Origin: Novosphingobium sp. KA1
GTDB lineage: Bacteria; Pseudomonadota; Alphaproteobacteria; Sphingomonadales; Sphingomonadaceae
Reading direction: 5' to 3'
Length of the DNA: 64,000 bases
Assembly: GCF_017309955.1 (NCBI RefSeq)
Contig: NZ_CP021247.1
Location: 2,071,001-2,135,000 of the forward strand
Of the stretch, positions 8,330-14,830 are shown piece after piece. The position numbers and the translations under genes are program-made. The notes under the pieces were generated by a model, which searched no databases, was not told the origin of the DNA, and was given only the letters and a program-made list of their open reading frames with translations. Each line of letters begins with the position of its first letter. Positions within the stretch are counted from its first letter, which is position 1.

Positions 8330-8344
8330 CAGACAAACCAGGAA

Positions 8345-8379
8345 AAAGGCCCGCGATGCGCAGAGCATCGCGGGCCTTT
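8345..8379 (-). terminator. Terminator of the DapA-family gene
   Basis: A 15-bp perfect stem (8345-8359 against 8365-8379, core GGCCCGCGATGC) with a five-base loop. Read leftward it ends in a run of U residues, and it starts 31 bases past the stop codon of the leftward gene at 8411. Confidence 0.8.
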
Positions 8380-8410
8380 CGTTATTCCGGGGTACTGCCG
8401 CCTCGTGGCA

Positions 8411-9319
8411 TCACTCGCCGCAGGGGCGGGTCGCCTTGCAGGTCTCGACCCACTGGATCACGTCTTCGCGGCGCTTGCCCGAGAGCGGCATGCGCGGCAT
8501 GCGCACGCGCTCGGTGCCGCGGCCCATGATCGTTTCGGCCAGCTTGATCGACTGCACGAGGTCATGCTCGGCATCGAGGTGGAGCAGCGGCATGAACCAG
8601 CGGTAGATCGCGCGGGCTTCCTCGATGTTGCCTTCGTTGAAGGCGGCGATCAGGCGCACCGATTCACGCGGGAAGGCGCTGGTGAGGCCCGAAACCCAGC
8701 CGCTGGCGCCCAGCATCATGCCTTCGAGGGCGACGTCGTCGAGACCGGCCATGACCGAGTAGCGATCACCGAAGCGGTTGATGAGGTCGGTGAAGCGGCG
8801 GGTATCGGGCGCGCTTTCCTTGACCGCGACGATGTTCGGCACGTCGGCCAGCGCTTCCAGTGCCTCGGCGCTGACGTTGACGCGATAGGCCGGCGGGTTG
8901 TTGTAGAGCATGATCGGCAGCGAGGTCGCCTCGGCGACGGTGCGGAAGTGGGTGACCAGTTCCTCGGTGGTGGGCACGTAGACCATCGCCGGCAGCAGCA
9001 TCAGCGCGTCGACACCGATCTTCTCGGCATCCTTGGCATAGGCGACTGCGCGTTCGGTGGTGAACTCGGAAACGCCTGCCACCAGCGGCACGCGGGCGCC
9101 GACGGCTTCCACCGCACCGGCGAGGATCTTGCGCTTCTCGTCGGCTTCCAGCGAGTTGTTCTCGCCGCAGGTGCCGAGCAGGATCAGGCCGTCGACGCCG
9201 TCGTCGACCAGCGCGGTCTGCACGGCCTGGGTGGCATCGGCATCGACCGAGTAGTCCGGCGCAAACTGGGTGGTTGCTGCGGGGTAGACCCCGGTCCAGA
9301 GCGTCTTGGTCGAAGGCAT
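8411..9319 (-). CDS. Dihydrodipicolinate synthase/N-acetylneuraminate lyase family protein
   Basis: A 302-residue TIM-barrel aldolase/lyase. GTCGENNSL near residues 49-57 is the family's GTTGE-type loop, MLYNNPPAYRVNV carries the catalytic tyrosine and VAVKESAPD the Schiff-base lysine. The real diaminopimelate enzyme normally has GTTGESATL; the NNSL variant and the genomic setting point elsewhere. It is divergent from an Xaa-Pro peptidase, so a hydroxyproline-pathway enzyme (1-pyrroline-4-hydroxy-2-carboxylate deaminase is in this family) is a reasonable guess. Other 2-keto-acid lyases cannot be excluded. Confidence 0.8.
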   Translation of the reverse strand: MPSTKTLWTGVYPAATTQFAPDYSVDADATQAVQTALVDDGVDGLILLGTCGENNSLEADEKRKILAGAVEAVGARVPLVAGVSEFTTERAVAYAKDAEKIGVDALMLLPAMVYVPTTEELVTHFRTVAEATSLPIMLYNNPPAYRVNVSAEALEALADVPNIVAVKESAPDTRRFTDLINRFGDRYSVMAGLDDVALEGMMLGASGWVSGLTSAFPRESVRLIAAFNEGNIEEARAIYRWFMPLLHLDAEHDLVQSIKLAETIMGRGTERVRMPRMPLSGKRREDVIQWVETCKATRPCGE

Positions 9320-9351
9320 CGTCGGGTGTTCCTGAAAATTGACTGGAACAT

Positions 9352-9362
9352 TCGTATACGAT
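9352..9362. promoter_or_regulatory. Operator-like palindrome in the divergent peptidase/lyase promoter
   Basis: TCGTATACGA at 9352-9361 is a perfect 10-bp palindrome in the only AT-rich stretch of the 123-base divergent gap. It resembles the GTATAC core bound by FCD-type GntR regulators. The overlapping TATACGAT (9355-9362) recurs before the two other peptidase genes nearby. No regulator gene is visible in the window. Confidence 0.4.
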
Positions 9363-9442
9363 ATATGATAGGCCTAAGCAATGGCTTTCTGGGAGCCCCC
9401 GGAAATGCTAGCGCTCCCCATCTATCTGGACAGGAGTTGACG

Positions 9443-10660
9443 GTGACACAGGGTAATGCAGCCGGAGGTATCGGCGGGTCGAATGCGGCCGAGCAACTGG
9501 CGCAGATCCGCCCCTGGGCCGATCCCGCGCCGGCGATCACGCTGGACGAGCGCATGGCCCGCATCGACAAGGCTCGTCGCCTCACGCGCGACATCGGCGC
9601 CGAGGCGCTGCTCGTGACGGCGGGCGCCAGCCTCAACTATTTTGCCGGGCTCGCCTGGAGCGAATCCGAGCGTCTGGTGGCGTTGCTGCTGCCGGTGGAC
9701 GGCGCGCCGATCCTGATCGCGCCGCGCTTCGAACTGGGCACGCTGGAAGCAGGGTTGCTGATCGAGGCCGACTTCCGCCTCTGGGAGGAGGATGAAAGCC
9801 CCACCGCGCTGCTCGCCGCGGCGCTGCGCGAAAAGGGCGTCTCGCGCCTCGCGATCGATCCGGCGATAAGCTACCTGTTTGTCGACCGCATCGCCCGGGA
9901 CGCGCCGTCGGCCACGCTCGTCTCCGGCGCGCCGGTGATCGATGGGTGCCGCATGGTCAAGTCGGCCGCCGAACTGGCGCTGATGCAGCAGGCCAAGTCG
10001 ATGACGCTGGAAGTGCACCGCCGCGCCGCCAGCATCCTGCGGCCCGGCATCCGCGCCAGCGAAGTCGCCCGGTTCATCGACGAAGCCCACCGCGCGATCG
10101 GTGCCCCCGGCGGCAATGCCTTCGTGATCGTCCAGTTCGGCCTCGCCAGCGCCTATCCGCATGGCCTGCCCGGCGACCGCGAACTGCAGGAAGGCGAGAT
10201 CGTGCTGATCGATACCGGCTGCCGTGTTGCCGGTTATCACTCGGACATCACCCGTACTTACGTCTTTGGTGAGGCCAACGACGAGCAGCGGGCGATCTGG
10301 GAACTCGAACGCACCGCGCAGCAGGCCGCCTTCGACGCCGTCGAGCCGGGCAAGCCCTGCGAACTGGTCGACTACGCCGCGCGTGCGGTGCTGGAGAAGG
10401 CCGGGCTGGGGCCGGACTACAAGCTGCCCGGCCTGCCGCATCGCACCGGCCACGGCATCGGGCTGTCGATCCACGAACCGGCCTATCTGGTGCGGGGCGA
10501 CAAGACGCCGCTGGCACCGGGCATGTGCTTCTCGAACGAGCCGATGATCGTCATTCCCGATCGTTTCGGGGTGCGTCTGGAGGATCACTTCTATGTGACC
10601 GACAGCGGCGCGAAGTGGTTTACCGAGCCGCAGCCGTCGATCGATAAGCCGTTCGGCTGA
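9443..10660 (+). CDS. M24 family metallopeptidase (Xaa-Pro aminopeptidase/dipeptidase)
   Basis: A 405-residue cytoplasmic peptidase. A creatinase-like N-terminal domain (to about 170) precedes the pita-bread domain, whose five metal ligands are visible: LIDTGCRV and HSDITRTYV (two Asp), GLPHRTGHGIGL (His), FSNEPMIVI (Glu) and VRLEDHFYV (Glu). The GTG at 9443 is chosen because AGGAG precedes it by six bases; the frame stays open far upstream only because it lies opposite the DapA-family gene. It should remove N-terminal residues preceding proline. It is divergent from the DapA-family gene with an operator-like palindrome between them. Confidence 0.88.
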   Translation: MTQGNAAGGIGGSNAAEQLAQIRPWADPAPAITLDERMARIDKARRLTRDIGAEALLVTAGASLNYFAGLAWSESERLVALLLPVDGAPILIAPRFELGTLEAGLLIEADFRLWEEDESPTALLAAALREKGVSRLAIDPAISYLFVDRIARDAPSATLVSGAPVIDGCRMVKSAAELALMQQAKSMTLEVHRRAASILRPGIRASEVARFIDEAHRAIGAPGGNAFVIVQFGLASAYPHGLPGDRELQEGEIVLIDTGCRVAGYHSDITRTYVFGEANDEQRAIWELERTAQQAAFDAVEPGKPCELVDYAARAVLEKAGLGPDYKLPGLPHRTGHGIGLSIHEPAYLVRGDKTPLAPGMCFSNEPMIVIPDRFGVRLEDHFYVTDSGAKWFTEPQPSIDKPFG

Positions 10661-10690
10661 ACGGAACGCGGCCAATCAACCAGGCAATCT

Positions 10691-10783
10691 TGTCATCTCC
10701 GCGCAGGCGGGGATCCCGCTGTTCTTCCGGCCTTTCTGCCTCAGGGCAAGAAAGCGGGGCCCCCGCCTGCGCGGGGGCGACGG
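10691..10783. repeat. REP-like dispersed palindromic repeat, copy 1
   Basis: Two inverted arms of the type CGCAGGCGGGGATCCCGC and GCGGGGCCCCCGCCTGCG flank about 35 bases of spacer. A related copy lies at 41414-41510 with a different spacer. Such 'GCGGGGATCC' elements are common between genes in sphingomonads and usually coded as REP/BIME-type sequences. Confidence 0.65.
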
Positions 10784-10865
10784 AGTGAGTTGGTATGGGG
10801 CGGCCCGGCGTTGGATTTAGCAATCGGGTTTCGGCCGAAGGCCATTCTCTTCTCGCTGCGGCAAG

Positions 10866-10939
10866 TGGGCGCACAACGCTGCTGGCCCGCGTGACCTAGA
10901 CGGTCTTGGGGGTGCAGGGGGGCTATGCTCCCCTGCTTT
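10866..10939 (-). repeat. 74-bp dispersed repeat, copy 1
   Basis: Matches 59872-59945 in opposite orientation at 69 of 74 positions without gaps. The most conserved part is the first 53 bases with one mismatch, containing GCAGGGGAGCATAGCCCCCC, itself a short hairpin, and CCGTCTAGGTCACGCGG. Both copies are intergenic and close to the end of a gene. Confidence 0.75.
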
Positions 10940-11052
10940 AATCTCTTAAAATATCAAGAATAAACGGAGGGGGCGGCTGTTGCCACCCCCTCCTCGCGAC
11001 CCGTGGGCTCGTCGGATCCGGCGGGCGATCTTTGCCGCCCGTCTCGCGATCG

Positions 11053-12813
11053 TCAGGACTCCTCGTCGGGATAGGGACCCTTGCCGCCTTCGGCGATGAA
11101 CTGGTCGATGCGGGCAGAGAGGATCGGCAGCGGCACCGATCCCAGGGCCAGCACGGTATCGTGGAAGGCGCGGATGTTGAACTTGGGGCCAAGCGCGGCC
11201 TCGGCCTTGCGGCGGCCCTGCATGATCGTCATTTCGCCGAGGTAGTAGGCCAGCGCCTGCCCCGGCCAGGCGATGTAGCGGTCTACCTCGGTCTCGATCT
11301 CGTGGTTGGACAGCGCGGTGTTGTCGTGCAGGTACTGCTGCGCCTGCGCGCGGCTCCAGCCATAGTGGTGGACACCGGTATCGACGACAAGGCGCGCCGC
11401 ACGCCAGGCCTGGTAGCTGAGCATGCCGAACTTCTCGTAAGGCGTCTGGTAGATGCCCATGTCGGTGCCGAGGCGTTCGGTATAGAGCGCCCAGCCTTCG
11501 CCAAAGGCCGAGATGTAGGTCTCGCGGCGGAAGTCCGGCTGGTCCTTGTTCTCGGCCGCGATCGGCATCTGGAAGGCGTGGCCGGGGGCGCTTTCGTGCA
11601 GTGTCAGCGCGGGCAGCGAATAGAGCGGGCGGCTCGGCAGGTCATAGGTGTTGACGAGGTAGACGCCCGGCCCGCCGCGACCGGCGGTGTAGAACGGGGC
11701 GATGTCGTCGGGCACGGGCACGATGCCGAAGCGCTGGCGCGGCAGGTGGCCGATGAAGCGGCCGATCTTGCGGTCCACTTCCTTGGCGGTCCAGGCGGCG
11801 CGGTCGAGCAGGGCCTGCGGGGTCTTCACATAGAACTGCGGGTCGGTGCGCAGGAACTGGAGGAAGGCGGGCAGGTCGCCGTCGAACTTCGCCTCCTTCA
11901 TGGTTTCCTGCATTTCCGCGCGGATCTTGGCGATTTCCGAGAGGCCGATCGCGTGGATCTGCTCCGGCGTCATGTCGGTCGTCGCGTATTCCTTGATGAC
12001 CGAGCGGTAGTAGGCCTTGCCGTCGGGCAGGGTCTCGGCGGCCAGTTCCTTGCGCGCGCCGGGGATGTAGGTGGTGCGAACGAAGCGCAGCAGGTCCCTG
12101 TAGGCAGGCAGCACCGCCTCGTTGATTGCCTTGAGGCCTGCCGCGCGCAGTTCGGCCTGCGTGGCGGCGGGGATCGCGGCGGGCATCGCCTTGAAAGGTT
12201 CGAAGAATACCGTGTCCTCAGCCGCCTTGTTCGCGACCGAGGCGATGGATTCGTCACGGCCCTTCAGCGTCACTTGCGGCGCCGTGAACCCGCGTGCGAG
12301 ACCCGCCTTCATGTTGGCGGTCTGATCGCGGAAGTAGCGCGGGAACTCGGTCATCAGCGCGATGTAGCGGCGGTATTCCTCCTCGGTGGAGAACGTCCGG
12401 CGGCCCATGCCGGCAAGACCGCTCCAGAAGCTGGTGTCCGAATTGACCGGCTTTTCCCACTCGTGGAACTGCTGCTGGGCGATCAGCACGTCGATCTGGT
12501 TCAGATAGACCTGCTGGTCCACGCGCACGGCTGGCGAAAGCGTGTCGGCCGGGATCGCGGCGACCTGCCGCCGTACATCCTGCCAGGTGGCGCGGCGCGC
12601 GGCCTGGGCCTTGGGGGTGACGTCGGGCAGGTGGGCGCGCAGCTTGCCCGGGCCGTCGTCGTCGCCCTGCTGCTGCTTGCGCCAGGCCCATTCCTTGTCG
12701 GTGATCGCCTTGAACTGGGCGTCCGCGCTGCCCGCCTGTGCCTGAGCGAACGCGGGCGTTGCCGCGCCGGCAAGCAGGAGGGCCGAGAAACAGCGGAAAA
12801 CGACAGTGGACAA
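11053..12813 (-). CDS. DUF885 family secreted metallopeptidase-like protein
   Basis: A 586-residue exported protein. The first 23 residues (MSTVVFRCFSALLLAGAATP, then AFA) form a signal peptide with an AXA cleavage site. LHESAPGHAFQ beginning near H406 is the HExxPGH signature of DUF885, a zinc-peptidase-like fold, and ISAFGEGWALYTERLG near 440-455 supplies the following conserved glutamate. Length is normal for the family. The encoded enzyme probably cleaves peptides in the periplasm. It is divergent from the S10 carboxypeptidase, and the gap between them carries two TATACGRT sites, suggesting shared control. Confidence 0.85.
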   Translation of the reverse strand: MSTVVFRCFSALLLAGAATPAFAQAQAGSADAQFKAITDKEWAWRKQQQGDDDGPGKLRAHLPDVTPKAQAARRATWQDVRRQVAAIPADTLSPAVRVDQQVYLNQIDVLIAQQQFHEWEKPVNSDTSFWSGLAGMGRRTFSTEEEYRRYIALMTEFPRYFRDQTANMKAGLARGFTAPQVTLKGRDESIASVANKAAEDTVFFEPFKAMPAAIPAATQAELRAAGLKAINEAVLPAYRDLLRFVRTTYIPGARKELAAETLPDGKAYYRSVIKEYATTDMTPEQIHAIGLSEIAKIRAEMQETMKEAKFDGDLPAFLQFLRTDPQFYVKTPQALLDRAAWTAKEVDRKIGRFIGHLPRQRFGIVPVPDDIAPFYTAGRGGPGVYLVNTYDLPSRPLYSLPALTLHESAPGHAFQMPIAAENKDQPDFRRETYISAFGEGWALYTERLGTDMGIYQTPYEKFGMLSYQAWRAARLVVDTGVHHYGWSRAQAQQYLHDNTALSNHEIETEVDRYIAWPGQALAYYLGEMTIMQGRRKAEAALGPKFNIRAFHDTVLALGSVPLPILSARIDQFIAEGGKGPYPDEES

Positions 12814-12839
12814 GAGCGGTCCCTTCGAACTTCGTCTAT

Positions 12840-12857
12840 CGTATGCGGATATACGGT
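12840..12857. promoter_or_regulatory. TATACGRT-type site upstream of the DUF885 gene
   Basis: CGTAT (12840-12844) and ATACG (12851-12855) form an inverted repeat with a six-base spacer, overlapping TATACGGT at 12850-12857, 27 bases before the leftward start codon. It matches the motif at 9355-9362 except for one A/G change. Confidence 0.35.
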
Positions 12858-12995
12858 ATTTCTTGCGGCGGCCCTGTAGCAGAAAGCGGTCCGGCGTGGG
12901 AGGGGCTAATTTGTAACGGAAGTGTCAGGCTTGTCGTTCTTGCAGCAGCCCTGTTGACCGGATGGGCGGCAGTGCTATGCCTGATGAGTATTAGA

Positions 12996-13003
12996 TATAC
13001 GAT
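12996..13003. promoter_or_regulatory. TATACGAT site upstream of the S10 carboxypeptidase
   Basis: TATACGAT identical to the site at 9355-9362, inside the short inverted repeat AGATATACGATCT (12994-13006). It lies 125 bases before the rightward start codon. Confidence 0.35.
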
Positions 13004-13128
13004 CTGCACCACTTTGATCACGACAACGGGCCGCAGCCAGATCGTCATCGCCGCCGGAGCAGGGAAAAGCGTTCCCGGCGGCTTGCGGGCGTTCGAAGGG
13101 CGTGCGGCACTACAGGGGACACTGCCGC

Positions 13129-14703
13129 ATGCGCCGCTTTCTGACCGTTCTAGCCGTATCGTCGGCACTCGTCTTCACGCCGGCCATGGCGCAGGATCAC
13201 GCCGGCAAGGCTGATGCGCAGGATGCTGCCAAGGCCGATGCCGGCAAGCCCGACAAGGTCGACAAGGTCGAGGCCAGCGCGGTCGAGGATGCCCAGCCGC
13301 GCAAGGACAGCGTGACCACCGCGCGCGGCCAGAAGATCGCCTATACCGCCACCCCCGGCCACCTGACCCTGCGCGACGACGACGGCGAGGCGATCGCCAG
13401 CCTGTTCTACGTCGCCTATACCGCCGACAACCTCGGGTCGAAGGCCAGGCGTCCGGTGACCTTCCTGTTCAACGGAGGGCCCGGCTCGTCGACGATGTGG
13501 CTGCACATGGGCAGCTGGGGGCCGGTGCGTGTCGATACGCCGGCGCCGACCGCCTATGCGCCTGCACCTTTCGCCATCGGCAAGAACCCGCTGACGATGC
13601 TCGACATCTCGGACCTTGTCTTCATCGATGCGCTGGGCACCGGCTTGTCGCGTCCGCTCGGCAAGCACCAGGCGAGCGAGTTCTGGGGCGTCGACAACGA
13701 CCTCAAGACCTTCACCCAGGGCATCGTGCGCTACCTGTCGATCAACGACCGCTGGAACTCGCCCAAGTTCGTCTACGGCGAAAGCTATGGCACGCTGCGT
13801 GCGGCGGGGCTGGCGCTGTCGTTGCAGAAGGCGGGGGTGCAGCCCAACGGCATCATCCTCCAGTCCTCGATCCTCAATTACGGCGCCCGCCAGGTCGGCT
13901 TCGACATCGACGAAGTGCGCATGCTGCCGAGCTACGCGGCGACCGCGTGGTATCACCATCGCCTTGCAAACAGGCCCGCCGCGCTCGAACCCTTCCTCAC
14001 CGAAGTGCGCCGCTTTGCCACCGGGCCTTATCTCAATGCGCTGGTGCAGGGCTTCAACCTGCCGGCCGACCAGCGTCAGGCGATTGCCGGGCAGCTTTCC
14101 GCCTATACCGGCATTGCGCCGCAGGTGCTGCTGGCGGGCAACTTGCGTATCGATCTCAACCGTTACCGCAAGGAACTGCTGCGCGATTCCGCCGAGACCA
14201 TCGGCCGTCTCGACTCCCGCTTCATGGGGCCTGAATCGGAAGTGCTGGGCGACCGGCCCGAGTACGACGCCACCGATACCTCGATGACCGGGCCTTACGT
14301 TGCCGCGCTCAACAGCTACCTGTTCGGCACGCTGGGCTACAAGACCCAGCTCTATTACCGCCCGAACTACTATTCGGGCATGCTGCGCGGCTGGGACCAG
14401 AGCCACGTGGCCGATGACGGGCGCAAGCAGGCACTGGCGGCGACCAGCCTCGATCTGGCGGCGGCGATGCGGCAGAATCCGCATCTCAAGGTGCTGGCGA
14501 TGAACGGTTACTACGACCTGGCGACGCCGTTCTTCGGGGCCGAGTGGGACCTCGCCCACATGTCGATCCCCGAGGGACTGAAGCGCAACATCACCTACAC
14601 CTATTACGAGTCTGGCCACATGATCTACATCGACCCGCCGTCGATGAAAAAGATGAAGGACGATCTCGATGCCTTCTACGCCGCAGCACAGAGCGGCGAC
14701 TGA
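13129..14703 (+). CDS. S10 family serine carboxypeptidase, exported
   Basis: A 524-residue protein with a signal peptide (MRRFLTVLAVSSALVFTPAM then AQ). FLFNGGPGSSTMW is the oxyanion-hole signature of S10 peptidases, VYGESYGTLRA holds the nucleophile serine, MNGYYDLATPF the aspartate and YYESGHMIYID the histidine, so the triad is complete. Length is usual for bacterial S10 enzymes. The ATG at 13129 is supported by AGGGGAC nine bases upstream and puts the signal peptide at the N-terminus. A lysine/aspartate-rich linker of about 40 residues follows the signal peptide. It probably trims C-terminal residues from peptides in the periplasm. Confidence 0.9.
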   Translation: MRRFLTVLAVSSALVFTPAMAQDHAGKADAQDAAKADAGKPDKVDKVEASAVEDAQPRKDSVTTARGQKIAYTATPGHLTLRDDDGEAIASLFYVAYTADNLGSKARRPVTFLFNGGPGSSTMWLHMGSWGPVRVDTPAPTAYAPAPFAIGKNPLTMLDISDLVFIDALGTGLSRPLGKHQASEFWGVDNDLKTFTQGIVRYLSINDRWNSPKFVYGESYGTLRAAGLALSLQKAGVQPNGIILQSSILNYGARQVGFDIDEVRMLPSYAATAWYHHRLANRPAALEPFLTEVRRFATGPYLNALVQGFNLPADQRQAIAGQLSAYTGIAPQVLLAGNLRIDLNRYRKELLRDSAETIGRLDSRFMGPESEVLGDRPEYDATDTSMTGPYVAALNSYLFGTLGYKTQLYYRPNYYSGMLRGWDQSHVADDGRKQALAATSLDLAAAMRQNPHLKVLAMNGYYDLATPFFGAEWDLAHMSIPEGLKRNITYTYYESGHMIYIDPPSMKKMKDDLDAFYAAAQSGD

Positions 14704-14787
14704 TCGACGGATCGGGTGAGCGCGAAGGGGCCGGAAGTGCGGACTACCGGCCCCTGCTCACAGCGGTCGTGTCGGGGGCGCACAATC

Positions 14788-14804
14788 CGAAACGAAAGTT
14801 TCGT
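14788..14804. promoter_or_regulatory. Operator-like inverted repeat before the GlcNAc operon
   Basis: ACGAAAGTTTCGT (14792-14804) is a 13-base inverted repeat with a one-base centre, and CGAAAC/GTTTCG at 14788-14803 gives an alternative pairing. It lies 27 bases before the first start codon of the hexosaminidase-PTS operon and could bind its repressor. No such regulator gene is present here. Confidence 0.35.
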
Positions 14805-14830
14805 ATCCAGCATTCAGCGGATAGACTGAC

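Larger units (their letters stand above)
10661..11052. other. 392-base intergenic region with two dispersed repeats
   Basis: No gene is seen. The gap holds a REP-like palindromic repeat (10691-10783) and one copy of a 74-base dispersed repeat (10866-10939), both of which recur elsewhere in the window. The remainder has no clear promoter or terminator. Confidence 0.6.

Noticed and set aside
8261..9442. Upstream extension of the M24 peptidase frame by about 390 codons
   Set aside because: The extension lies opposite the DapA-family gene and has no homology. The GTG at 9443 has a good ribosome-binding site and gives the family length.
10691..10783. CRISPR repeats or spacers
   Set aside because: The palindromic repeats are single dispersed units with inverted arms, not regularly spaced direct repeats, and no cas genes are present.
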